Assembly (NCBI RefSeq): GCF_001039355.2
Contig: NW_019774659.1
Coordinates: forward strand, 133,720 to 197,719
Direction of reading: 5' to 3'
Source of the DNA: Lingula anatina
Taxonomy: Eukaryota; Brachiopoda; Lingulata; Lingulida; Lingulidae
DNA length: 64,000 nucleotides
A program made the translations under genes and the position numbers. The notes under the pieces are model-generated. The model was not told the DNA's origin. It was given only the letters and a program-made list of their open reading frames with translations, and did not search any database. Within the stretch, counting starts at the first letter, position 1. Each line of letters begins with the position of its first letter. Below, in pieces: positions 27,060-39,644 of the stretch.

Positions 27060-27774
27060 ATCGTAGACACCCTGAGCTTCAGAGATAACTTGCCACTAAC
27101 CTCTTCACTAAAGCCTATCTTCATCGTGTCAAGTTACCTCTGACCACATTCGATTGCCCCCGCCGCCCGCCAATCAAATTTAAAGCCCGCACTCAATGAC
27201 TCATTGAACGATCTAGCCAATGAACGCAAACGAGTCGAAGCGCGCTNCTTATATAAACTAGGTCAAACTATTTTCGTCAGAGGTAACTTGACACGATGAA
27301 GATAGGCTATAGTGAAGAGGTTAGTGGAAAGTTATCTCTGAAGCTCAGGGTGATCGTAGACGACGTTAAGCATAAAAAGACTGAGTCCTTTATTGACGTA
27401 TAGATAACACAATTTGTAACATTTTCGTTAGCACAATAGACACCGTGGCACGTTTGTCCTTTGTGTACGTTGGACTCTTTGTACAAATAAAAAAAAAATG
27501 AAAAAAAATGACGAAAGTATGCGATTAATAATAAACTCATAGAAACTAATAGAAACAAACTAAAGTATATGCGTTAAAGTAAAAAAAAAAATACATTTTA
27601 CAATTACTCACATTATATGCTATCTACGGTTCCAAACACAGGTGATCGACCGGTATGCTTGCAACTTGTCTACTAAATTCTCTCGAGATTTCTATATCAC
27701 AGACATCCAAAACCACGTGACTGATAACTGTTCACCTAACTAGAGTGACCACAGCGTCATGTGGCGCACTAACA
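27060..27774. mobile_element. 715 bp insertion with 77 bp inverted repeat and internal TATA box
   Basis: Flanked by GAGTCT on both sides (27054-27059 and 27775-27780); the spacer after gene 4 has a single GAGTCT at the same place (about 37606-37612). Near its left end two inverted arms (about 27068-27144 and 27276-27352) flank a 130 bp GC-richer centre with CCAAT-like words, an N at 27247 and TATATAAA at 27250-27257. Each arm contains an ATG opening M-K-I-G-F/Y-S-E-E-V-S-G-K, facing outwards. The right frame stops after 35 codons (27296-27403); the left runs out of the insert into spacer. Function and family are not recognised. Confidence 0.6.
27247..27247. other. Single undetermined base
   Basis: One N inside the loop of the inverted repeat at 27068-27352, suggesting sequencing difficulty through a hairpin. 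Confidence 0.9.
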
Positions 27775-29786
27775 GAGTCTGTTGTCATTTGCAAACAAAC
27801 TAAATTAGTACAGAAATAAAAGAACATATTTCTGGTCACACAATCCTTGAACTTTTGAATAGTGTGAGGGGCTTGGCGGGAACATCGGAGATCATAAGTT
27901 GCAAGCATATATGATCAAGTGAAGATGGGGATTTCTTTGCAAACCACCTTGCAAACACGTGTTAGGAACAGGCTCTCTCGAGTTTAGGGATCCCGGGGTT
28001 TACTGAAATGTGATTGGCTCGTCGAGATGTGAGGTTTGTCGGTAGGTTCCATAGCCAGCTGAATGTTGCAGGGGTACCTAAGAAAACAAAATTACCTTCC
28101 TCTGGAACGAAACCCAGGGTGCAGTGCTAACACTTTTGTACTCGTTAAGGCCCTAAGAAGAATACTAATCAATATTGCGTGTACTGAATATGTGCACCCA
28201 CACAACAAACTCCAAACCGAAAGTTTTACTTCCCATGATTTCGAAATGGTTTCTTTTTTAATAATGGTTACTCCTACTTGACATTGCTCCGTCAGGCATT
28301 TGCACACATTAATGATGGTGAACTGCAGACAATGATTGTACATCCTTACGTTATAAAGACGGTAATGCTTTCCAAAGTAAAGAATAGAAGCAGTGAGAAA
28401 ATAGACGTTAAGGGGATATATGTAACCATTCTAATAGAAATAACGAGGTTTTTCTAGTATTTTGAAAATATAGCAACATGTTTTCTTTTGTTGCTACAAG
28501 AAACCTAGCAACAAGAAAAGAACGCTCATCCATAATGTTTCACTGACATAAACAACTACTTGAAATTAGAATGAATCTGTCTACCTTGGCAACGTAACGT
28601 GCATGTAACATACCATTAAGGTGTTTAATGCCTTCGTTGTGATTCATAATAAAACTCATTAACACAGCTGCACTAGTTGGAAACTTTTAACTGTTTTGAA
28701 ATTCGTCCCTTGGTGCATATACAGTGAATTTTTCCTTATTTTTAATCACACTCCGTTTCACGCATAAGAGCATTCCTCCATCTCGCCAGACGGTGCTGCC
28801 AATGCACAATGTGACAAGGAAGAGTCCAAACTAGTATATCTGACCATGCAGTAAATCTGTTTTGATTTGATTATTTCACCGCACAAATTGTTTAAGATAA
28901 GTGTCAACAAATCTATGCACAAAGTTAATACTAATTATAGGCATAACGAGCTTACTCTCACTTTATGAAAATATCTCAACAAGTGCTGTTTTTCTGTTGC
29001 TACAGGAAACCCAGGGACGCCAAGAAAACATGTATCCATATTGCTTCACTGACATAAACAACTACCTGAAAATAGAGTAGTTTACTTTGACAACGTGAAG
29101 TAGCAGGAGTATATCATTAAGGTATTTTAGTACGACAGACTAATGTATGCTCATGTTAAATAGTTCCTTATTGTACCAATTAGAAGAAGGAAGTGTGGCG
29201 CTGAGGGCATACACTTAGTTACCTTTGCTTCTGAAGGATTATTTTCACAATTAATTGTTCTCACTGTCATAATAGATAAATCAAATTTTATAATCTACTG
29301 GCGGGCAGAGGTGTTTTATGTTGCAAAAATGATACATTTTGAATAACGTGTGACAGGACTGTCAAGATTAAGGTTTAACTTTTAGGTACACTAGCCTCTT
29401 CCAGAGGCCAGCTGATTATGTCAGTTCTATGCACAAAGCACGCATCTTAATCTCGCATCACAAAACTATCTTAACAAGTCATGTGAATTTGTTCTACATG
29501 AAAACCCAGCAACGTGAAGAGAACGTACATCCATGGTGTTTCGTAAACACTTAAACAACTATTTGAAATTAAAATGAAAGTTTTACACTGGCATAATTAC
29601 TGGTCTTCAGCAAATCATAGAAGTATATTAGAACGACAGACCAATTTAAACATAAATATGCTAAATATTTCCTTGCTGTACAAGTCAGAACAAGGAAGTA
29701 TGACATTGCGTGCATACTTATATAGTAAGGCATTTTTATGTACAATATAATCTCCTTATGATCAAAGAATATATATATATATATAT

Positions 29787-29787
29787 N
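29787..29787. other. Single N at a probable assembly join
   Basis: The N separates a (TA)n tract from sequence copied elsewhere at 19408. The left side matches the run-up to the 720 N gap at 39645. See the matching finding. Confidence 0.8.
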
Positions 29788-32571
29788 ATTACCTTCCTCT
29801 CAAACGAAACCCAGGGTGCAGCGCTAATAGTATACTTTGACATTTGTGTGTTCTTTAAGGACGTAAGAAGAAAACCAATCAATATTGCGGGTATTGAATA
29901 TACGCTAGCTCACAACAAACTCCAAACCGAAGGTTTATTACCCATGATTTCGAAATTGCTTCTTTTTTATTAATGGTTACTCCTGCACTGGCACATATTA
30001 ATACTGGTGATCTACAGACTATATTTGTATATCCTTACGTTATAAAGGCGGTAATGCTTACCAAGGTAGAGGATAGAAACATTGAAAAAATAGCGATAGC
30101 TATAAAGATATCTAGGTTTATCCAGTATTTTGAAAATATAGCAACATGTTTTCTTCTGTTGCTACAAGAAACCCAGCAACTTGAAAAAAAAACGCGCATC
30201 CATAATGTTTCACTGACATTAACAACTACTTGAAATTACATTAACGAGGTAGCTTTATGTAACATACCATTAAGGTGTTTAATGCCTTGGGCTTGATTCA
30301 TAATTAAACGCATTAACACAGCTGCACCAGTTGGACTTTTAACTGTTTTCAAATCCGTTGCTTAAGTCATGTGCTGTGATATATTTCTTATTTTTCAATC
30401 ACACATCCTTTCAGACATCCTCCATCTCGCCAGACGGTGCTGTTAGTGCACCATGTGACAAGGAAGAGTCCCAGCTGACAATGCAGTACATCTGTTTTGC
30501 TTCGATTATTTCACCGCACAAACTGTTTAAGATAAGTGTCAACAAATCTTTGCTTAAACACAGTACTATTTTATAGGTATATAACTAGCTTACTCTCAAC
30601 AAGTGTTGTTTTTCTGTTGCTACAAGAAACCCAGGGACGCCAAGCAAACATGCATCCATATTACTGCACTGACATAAACAACTACATTTACCTAAAAATA
30701 GGGTAGTTTACTTTGACACCATGAAGTAGCAGGGGCATATTATTAAGGTATTTTAGTATGACAGACCAATGTACACGTAGGTTAAATATTTCATTATTGA
30801 ACAAATAAGAACAGGGGTATATGGTATTAAGGGCATGCACTTAGTTACCTTTGCTTCCGAAGGATCATACTTATAATTAATAGCTCTCATTATCATAATA
30901 GATAAATCATATTACATATTCTACTCCTGGACAAAGGTGTTTATTATTGCAAAAAAAAATACATTCTGAATTAGTGTGAGCATGCAATATGTTAAACACA
31001 TACAAGACTGTCGACATTACGGTTTAAATTATAGGTACACTTCCTTCATCCAGAGGCTAGCTGAGTGATCACGCCATTTCTATGCACAATGCTTGCTGGG
31101 TACACACAAATGTACAAAAAACTAACCAGAGAAATATATGTGAATTGCTAGTTAATCAATGTGTAGCCCTGGTTGAGGGTATATCTCAACAAACATGCAC
31201 TGTAACTGTAAGATATCCGTTTTTTTTAAACTACTCATCGACAATATAACTCAAGTATAAAGTAAAAGGACATTGATAGGACACTCAAAATAAAATACAT
31301 AGTGTTTGCACTTATTACAGTTAAATCTCATCTTTAATGCACTGTGATTTTCACATACATCACTTTCATTATTTGGTCCTCTAATGACCAACGCAATCTC
31401 CAGATCTGAACATCATTGAACATACTTTGTGGGCATACTTAAGCTAGAATTACTGAAAGATAACACTTTAATTGACATAACCAGCTTAATTACGTATTAT
31501 GAAACTATCTTAACAAGTCATTTGTGAATCTGTACTACACGGAACCCAGCAACGTGAAGAGAACGTACATTCATAGTGTTTCATAAACATAGTGTGACTT
31601 AAACAACTACTTGACGTTCATATGAACAGTTTTCATTGCCACACTTACGTGTCTGCACCATACCATACTGGTATATTAGTACGAAAGACCAATTCAAACA
31701 TCGTATATGCTAAATATTTCCTTGCTGTAAGGAAGTATGACATTGCAGGCAAACATGTATAGTAAGTTTTGTTTTTTATATTCAATATAATTACCTTATT
31801 GTCATAGCATATATATTATATATTGGTTTATGGCATGATTTTTTTCTGTATAATTCCACGCATTGCATTAGCCGTGACACGTGGCAGGGGTTCAGAAAAA
31901 GACTACAAGTAGCAGTAAGTGGTAGCTGAGCTGTATTGTTATCAATAAACTGGAATGTTTCTACATTTGACTGTGAACACGTTAAGGCAACATTTTAATA
32001 GCGAGACAATGATATTATTATCACTTCTCCCGTCTTTTAAATGAATAGAAAAGGTGTACGAAAATAGCTAATGACCCTCATCATACACCGCACTGGCTGT
32101 GAAAAAAAGGAAGTGCAATGATAAACTGTGGTAGTTGAGACGACGTCCATTGCACACAGCACATTCCTAATAATCATTTTGTAATTTTTGGGTCAAGCTC
32201 AAGAGAGATCGTAAACCATGTATTACTATCGATAAAGATTTTAGCAGCATTATGGACTGACATTTAACTGACATTAAATTCTGAACTCTAATAATAATAA
32301 GCTTTCTATTTTGTTCTACTTACTAGTGTGTGTACATTATTTTGTGCAGTCCACTGAATGTTGGATTATAACATTATAACATTATATATAATTTAATTTA
32401 TGTTCAGCCAGGTCTCATTAAGTGGTTATATCCACACACATCTCGATATAAACGATGGAAATGCTTTGGTGCCAAAATTGCATTTGGTGTTTGCATTAGG
32501 TACGTGTACATAGTAATATTTTAATGAAAAATAATGATACAACAAAAAACAAACCAGTTCGTTTCGATGGA

Positions 32572-32577
32572 TTTATT
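32572..32577 (-). terminator. Putative poly(A) signal of gene 4
   Basis: AATAAA on the minus strand about 300 nt after the stop, in the block shared with genes 2 and 3. Confidence 0.45.
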
Positions 32578-32879
32578 TCATAGAAAGGCACAATGATACT
32601 TATCTAACATCTTACATGGCAAAACATCCTTTTGGGTAACAGAAGATTTCTAATTGCCTGTTGTCACCTCATCTCGAAGTTTGGTGAAAGGCAGTACAAT
32701 ACTAAAAAGTATGTTAAAAGGTACATTTAATATGAGGTCACTTAGCAGATCACAGATATACTATTTTGAAGTAGTCTTGTATTTTGAAGTAGTCTTTTAT
32801 GCCATTCAACATGATCACGCTGTCACTTCGTCCTTGTCTCCGGGATGTTGAGTGAAACATGGTGGGGGGGGGGGGGGGA

Positions 32880-35800
32880 TTATGGACACAGAAAACGGAC
32901 CTCGTAATCGTAGCAATATCCACTCCGCTGTTCGCTGTTGACACAGGCAAACCCTTCAGAGGGCGTGCACTTCACTCTGATCACCTGACCCGCCTGGTCC
33001 CATGGCTGATTGGTTCCTCTGACGCGGCACTGGATATCAATTGGTTCATGACCGGAGCACTTTAAAAAGGAAAAGAAGACGCCTTTGTTACCATATGTCA
33101 TATTTTGTCACAATCATGACAAGGAAGTCACGGTCTTTTTGAAATTGTACGCACAACCACGCACAAAGTTTTAAAATCATTAATTTTAATTTAAAAAAAA
33201 GTAAAACTTAACTGAAAGCAGAATTGTTTATTCTTTCTTTCGTTCTTTTTTATGTCATTGTGAATTTCTATTTCACTAGATACAGTGTGTTTACTTGTCT
33301 TATTTTCATATTCGTAATAAAGTAGGACTCCTGAAATGAACAAGGGCACGAATTAACGTAGGACAAGCTGGAAATTGGAAGGACTGCTCCAAGTCTGCAA
33401 GTAAATACTTAATACTCGATTTTCACAATATTGCAATAAAAGGTGTACACATATATGTTTTGATAGTCTTCGTTAGCAATGACAATTTCAAATAGGATAT
33501 TTTGATGCAGCTGAATTATTCTAAAATATGACGGAAATTTCACACCTTTTCAAACATGTAAACTGCCTTTTTTTGGCATAAAATCCCCGCCCACCTGGTC
33601 CTTTCTGACAATGCCATAGCCAAATGTATAAACAATTTACACAACAAATTTGTAGCTAAAAAGCGTCATTCCGGGAGCTATACTCCCCCAAAGTTAGTCA
33701 AAATTTTATTATTTCAAATGTGAAAATGGACAATGAATACTTAATTAAAATTTTGAAACAACCATATATAAGCTAAATTCCGCTCTATTCAAACCATTTT
33801 AACATGTACATTATTTTACGTTTTGGAAGGCTATTGTTTTTGCCAACTCTTTGCTCTATTGCATGGAGGATGTATGTGATATAATTTAATTTGATGTTGT
33901 TACCATCCCCCATCTTGTAACTTGTATAATATTCCATTTCGTCATTTAAATAAACGACAATATCAATTCATATTAACTTACCATAACATTAATATAACAA
34001 AAAAAAAGTTAAGGTAACATTATAAAACGTTTTGTGATTGCTTGGTAATAATTACCGGATTATGTCCTGTTGGCCCTACGAGTTCCCAGTCTCCGCTACC
34101 GCCTTGGTTGTCTCTGTTCAACCAGGAAGTCCACGTTGCGCATGAGCACGAGCTACAAGTGCCTGGAAGATATAATTTCAAGTTATGCGTAGAGAGGTGC
34201 AATAAGCACTGGGATACGCAATTTACTGTTACTTTGCACAAGGCTACATGATTAGACCGCGGTAGCGCCTAGAACATACACATTGCTTGGGGTGAAGAGA
34301 AGCAGCAAATGAACTAGTATTAGATCTCAGTCTCATTGGACCAACGAATGGTGGAATGGTTTTATGTGGTGCATTTGTTCTAGCGCCTAGAACATACACA
34401 TTGCTTGGGGTGAAGAGAAGCAGCAAATGAACTAGTATTAGATCTCAGTCTCATTGGACCAACGAATGGTGGAATGGTTTTATGTGGTGCATTTGTTCTG
34501 TCGACATTCAACAGTTCGTAATGCAACTTACATATGGTTGGGCATTTGAACTGCGCCTCGTAGTCCTTGCAGGTCCCCCCGTTGACTGCTGTACTACAAG
34601 CCAAGCCATTCTCCCAGCTACAGTCATGGTTGGTATTGTACGTGTCTCCTGTTGCGTAATAATGGAGGTAGCTTACTCTATCGCGGCAATGAGCGCACAT
34701 CGGGCGACCGCCACTGCAAAGGTTGACACCATCATCCTGAAAAAACAGATCTAAGTGAGAACAAATCTAAGTTGTATATAATAACATAAAGACATCAAGA
34801 CCGAAGTATGCACACAGATCAAACAGAAATTCAGATAAGCAGCTTAAGTGCGATATAAGACACATGACACATGTATTGGTCATCACGTGAGTATCCTTAC
34901 CCTAAAATCCGCCACGGTTTCGAAGTCTCCATCGCCACTTGGGTTATCCCTATCTAAATAGCTTGTCCATGTTCCAGCTAAATAGAAGAATAAAGGGATT
35001 CATTATGAAGATATTTTATGTCCAGTTATCCATACCACCATTTTAGAAATGGAAATGAAATCATGCAAGTAACGAGGCAGTAGATGAACCGCACGTTTTA
35101 GATATTTTATTGTAGTGCACACCTGCATACTTAACAGTTACTATAGCACTTACACGTTGTTGGACACAGGTATCTTATCTCATAGTCATTGCAGTACCCG
35201 TCGGCCTGCTGGGAGTTGACACACGCTAGACCTTTGGTAGGTAAACAGTGAATCGCCAAGGTATCGGGAGCAGTTCCAGACCAGCGCGTGAACGTACTGG
35301 TTGATCCCCTCACGCGACACTCTGCCCCGATGGGTTTACATCCGCCACAGACGTAGCCTAGTTTCTTAATAATTACAACAGATGGTGCATTTATGGAATA
35401 TTTCATAAACTTCTTAAACGTCTCAATTTCACAGTAAGCCATAGAATAATTACCCCTCCCCTTTTACTCGTTTTGATAATTTTTGTCAAACATATTCAAA
35501 GTTATAAAACTCCTCATATATTTATTGATTGATTTTGATTTATTTTGCTTATAGAACCTAATAGTTCCCAGCCATATATACTATCAAAAAGAACGGAATT
35601 TCATATCTATATGTTTTAATGGCCGCCCAAACCATGACACTCGGATCTACCAACTGCAATGACAAATAACCTGACCCCTGTCCAGATCGGAAAGCCATGA
35701 CATTATTTGTCAGCATGGAATTCAGTCCCCCAAACGTGGCTCTCTGTTTTCTGTGTCCACTAGCATTGATTGTGTATAACTGATTTCTGCAAGACTTTTG

Positions 35801-36794
35801 TCCTAACTTGTGTTCAGCGTATCAGTACTCTATTGCACACAACGGACTAAATTGGACTTATGTAGCTAAGAACAGTGACCATAGTAACAAGAGCATATTT
35901 GGGCATTTTGAAGCACTGTGGTCATTATATTTATAACAGCTGAAATCAGATTTCCTTACCTTTTGATCGTACAAAGTTTCATAATCCCCGTTACCACTAG
36001 GGTTGTCTCGATCATACCAACCCGTCCAAGTGTGACCTGGAGAGAGAAATACCTTATAACGAACACAAGTAAGATAATTCTGAAAAACATTTCTCAGATT
36101 TAAATTATCGAATATAGAGCATTCTTTGCAAACTTAACAATGTTGCACCATTTTATAGCATTATTTTATTTAGTTGGTCTAAAAATGCAGTTTTGGGTTA
36201 GGGGTAGCACTATCATGTATAACTACCGGCCTTTTATTAAACCAAAAACCTTTCACATTTCCATTAAGTCACCCAATCTGAGGCAAACATACATATGAGC
36301 ATACATGTAGAAACTTCATACATGTATATATATTTTTTTTTAATTTCAATATTTGGCCTAAATCAGCAAGACAAATCATACCCACACCCATTCACAATGT
36401 TACGTGCTATACAGTTGTAAAATTCTAAGTTTCCAATCACTCGTACTGCAGATACGGAGCGGTGAATAAAACCAGTTTATAATACAGTAAATATTAAGAG
36501 TTCAGAACTTCAAGGCAAAAATCGTCTCAAAGTTTTTGTTTAGAGAATATCACCATTATAAATCGTTTATTGCTGACAATTCCAAGAAAATTGTTTAGTT
36601 ACATAATGGTCTAACGCGCATTCTTAGACTTTTCCAACAACTTTAAATTGTCACACGTGTTGACAATCAACACATGGCATGAAATTATAAATTTATGTAT
36701 ATGGAGATGTACAGATATATACAAAGCGAACCGTCTTACCTTGTATAGAATTCAAAGTCAGCAAACAAGAAAACACAAACAGTGACAAATTCAT
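32880..36794 (-). CDS. Gene 4: secreted triple-WxxW-domain protein (303 aa)
   Basis: Coding exons are 36740-36794, 35960-36036, 35154-35364, 34901-34977, 34532-34736, 34056-34162 and 32880-33059 (912 bp), with TAA at 32880-32882. The signal peptide begins M-N-L-S-L-F-V-F. Domain 1 starts G-H-T-W-T-G-W, with Thr replacing the usual Tyr before the first Trp, and ends Y-D-Q-K. Exon 3 is nearly identical in protein to gene 3, differing at the V-R-G/V-K-G position. Domain 2 has W-T-S-Y and an exon 5 starting D-D-G-V. Domain 3 has W-T-S-W-L-N-R-D-N-Q, so the first Asp of the D-R-D motif is Asn, the only such change in the array. Intron 5 contains a perfect-looking 118 bp tandem duplication. A long C-run follows the stop directly in the transcript. 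Confidence 0.86.
34263..34498. repeat. 118 bp tandem duplication in gene 4 intron 5
   Basis: Copies at 34263-34380 and 34381-34498 look identical by eye. Each begins TAGCGCCTAGAACATACAC. Other paralogues carry one copy of the related sequence. Confidence 0.9.
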
Positions 36795-37063
36795 GTTATA
36801 CCTGAAAAGTGTAGCAATATTTAGGTTGAAAGGCAATTTAATATGTCAGTCTTTGATATATAAACATGCCATTTTATCATCATATAATTGTTTTGTGAAT
36901 TTTTAGATTCAAATCGTAAAATAATATGTTTTGGAAATGTTTATCCTTCATTGCAATAACTAAGATAAAGCCATGAAAAAGAATTACTAACTGAATGATA
37001 AAAGAAATAGCAATGACTGTTAATTTTCAAAATGTAAATTGGTAAAGCTGTCCACTATCTCAC

Positions 37064-37164
37064 CTCTATGACACACCCACGTCGAGATTCCAATGAAAGA
37101 TGAGCTTGGTCTTGGTCTAACAGCGTCCTCTGACGAATTATCTCAGATAACGCCAATTTATATA
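37064..37164 (-). promoter_or_regulatory. Gene 4 TATA box and 5' non-coding exon
   Basis: Minus-strand TATATAAAT lies at 37156-37164. The conserved non-coding exon ends at 37064 with donor GAG|GTGAGA. The sequence between them closely follows genes 1-3. Confidence 0.7.
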
Positions 37165-37169
37165 CGTAC

Positions 37170-39601
37170 ACTGGTACGTGCAAGTAGTAACTAGGTGTAA
37201 AACCCTCCATAGTAACTGAAAAACAATTCGGGTCAATTTGAATTAAAAAGACGTCATTTTATTTATTAGGGTCTAGACCTATTCATCAGAATGTAATCAA
37301 TTTTAATTCATAAGGTCCTTTCTTTGACAAACATTTAATTGTGTAAATATCTATGCTAAAGAACAAATAACACGTCATACCCTGTATTTCAGCCGCCTAA
37401 AGAGGCAAAATCATCTTCTAACCCACATCTCGTTAGTTGTCGGTCTTTTTCGACCCTATGGTCAGGCCAAAAAATCAGGTCAGTCAATCCAATGGTCAAT
37501 GCTCGTAATTCATTAGTATTTAAATGTCTTTGGCAATTACATTTTAATGTTTTAGTTTCAGCTGTTTGTGTTATTTCGAATAAACTTTCAGAAAAAATAT
37601 TTATAGAGTCTGTTGTCATTTGCAAACAAACAAAGTTAGTATAGAAATAAATGAACCTATTTCTGGTCACACAATCCTTGAACTTTTGAATAGTGTGAGG
37701 GGCTCGGTAGGAACGTCGGAGATCATAAGTTGCGAGCGTTTATGATCAAGTGAAGATTGTGATTCCTTCGCAAACCACATTGCAAACACACGTTGGGAAC
37801 GGGCTCTCTCGAGTTTAAGGATCCCGGGGTTTACTGAAATGTGATTGGCTCGTCGAGATGTGAGGTTTGTCAGTAGATTCCATAGCCAGCTGAATGTTGC
37901 AGGGGTACCTAAGAAAACAAGATTACCTTCCTCTGAAACGAAACCCAGGGTGCAGCGCTAGCATTTTATACTCGCTAAGGAATAATAAGAAGAAGAAGAA
38001 GAAGAAGAAGAATCAATACTTCGGGTATTGAATATGTGCACCCATACAACAAACTCCAAACCGAAAGTTTTAATACCCATGATTTCGAAATAGTTTCTTT
38101 ATTAATACTGGTTAATCCTACTTTACAATGCTCCGTCAGGCACAGGTACACATTAATGATGGTGAACTGCAGACTATGATTGAGGTTATAAAGACGGCAA
38201 TGCTTTCCAAAGTAGAGAATAGATGCATTGAGAACATAGCCGTGAATTCTCCATTATGGGGAAATATGTAAACTTTCTAATAGATAGATAGGTTTATCTA
38301 GTATTTTGAAAATATACCGACATGTTTTCTTCTGTTGCTACAAGAAACCCAGCAACACGAAAAGAACGCGCATCCATAATTTTTCACTGACATAAACAAC
38401 TGCTTGAAAATAGGATGATTTGTCTACATTGGCAACGTAACGTGCATGTAACATACCTTTAAGGTGTTTAATGTCTTCGTTGTGATTCATAATAAATCAC
38501 ATTAACACAACTGCACTAGATGGAAACTTTTAACTATTTTCTAATCCGTCTCTTAGTGCATATGCTGTGATATATTCCTTATTTATTAATCACACATCCT
38601 CTCAGACATCCTACATCTCGCCACACGGTGCTGTCAATGCACAATGTGACAAGAAAGAGTCCCAGCTGGTATATCTGACAATGCAGTAAATCTGTTTTGA
38701 TTCGATTATTCCACCGCACAAATTGTTTAAGATAAGTGTCAACAAATCTATGCACAAACTTAATACTATTTATAGGCATAACGAGCTTACTCTCACTTTA
38801 TGAAAATATCTCAACAAGTGCTGTTTTTCTGTTGCTACAGGAAACCCAGGCACGCCAAGAAAACATGTATCCATATTGCTTCACTGACATAAACAACTAC
38901 CTGAAAATAGAGTAGTTTACTTTGACAACGTGAAGAAGCAGGAGTATATCATTAAGGTATTTTAGTACGACAGACTAATGTACGCTCATGTTAAATAGTT
39001 CCTTATTGTACCAATTAGAAGAAGGAAGTGTGGCGCTGAGGGCATACACTTAGTAACCTTTGCTTCTGAAGGATTATTTTCACAATTAATTGTTCTCACT
39101 GTCATAATAGATAAATCAAATTTTATAATCTACTGGCAGGCAGAGGTGTTTTATGTTGCAAAAATGATACATTTTGAATAACGTGTGACAGGACTGTCAA
39201 GATTAAGGTTTAACTTTTAGGTACACTAGCCTCTTCCAGAGGCCAGCTGATTATGTCAGTTCTATGCACAAAGCACGCATCTTAATCTCGCATCATGAAA
39301 CTATCTTAACAAGTCATGTGAATTTGTTCTACATGAAAACCCAGCAACGTGAAGAGAACGTACATCCATGGTGTTTCGTAAACACTTAAACAACTATTTG
39401 AAATTAAAATGAAAGTTTTACACTGGCATAATTACTGGTCTTCAGCAAATCATAGAAGTTTATTAGTACGACAGACCAATTTAAACATCAATATGCTAAA
39501 TATTTCCTTGCTGTACAAGTCAGAACAAGGAAGTATGACATTGCGTGCATACTTGTATAGTAAGGCATTTTTATGTACAATATAATGTCCTTATGATCAA
39601 A

Positions 39602-39644
<43 letters not shown>
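37170..39644. repeat. Gene 4/gene 5 spacer up to the gap
   Basis: Non-coding. Carries the shared upstream block, a (GAA)n tract at about 37984-38013, spacer modules from about 38330, 38830 and 39330, and ends in a (TA)n run at 39602-39644 that abuts the gap. Confidence 0.5.

Larger units (their letters stand above)
26620..32879. repeat. Gene 3/gene 4 spacer, composite and longer than the others
   Basis: Non-coding. 26620-27059 and 27781-29786 follow the spacer after gene 4 (37170-39644). From 29788 to 32879 the sequence instead follows the spacer after gene 2 (19408-22082) almost base for base at the start. The block beginning ATTACCTTCCTCT therefore occurs twice (about 28093 and 29788). Module copies begin at about 28480, 28990, 29490, 30150, 30610 and 31540. 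Confidence 0.65.
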
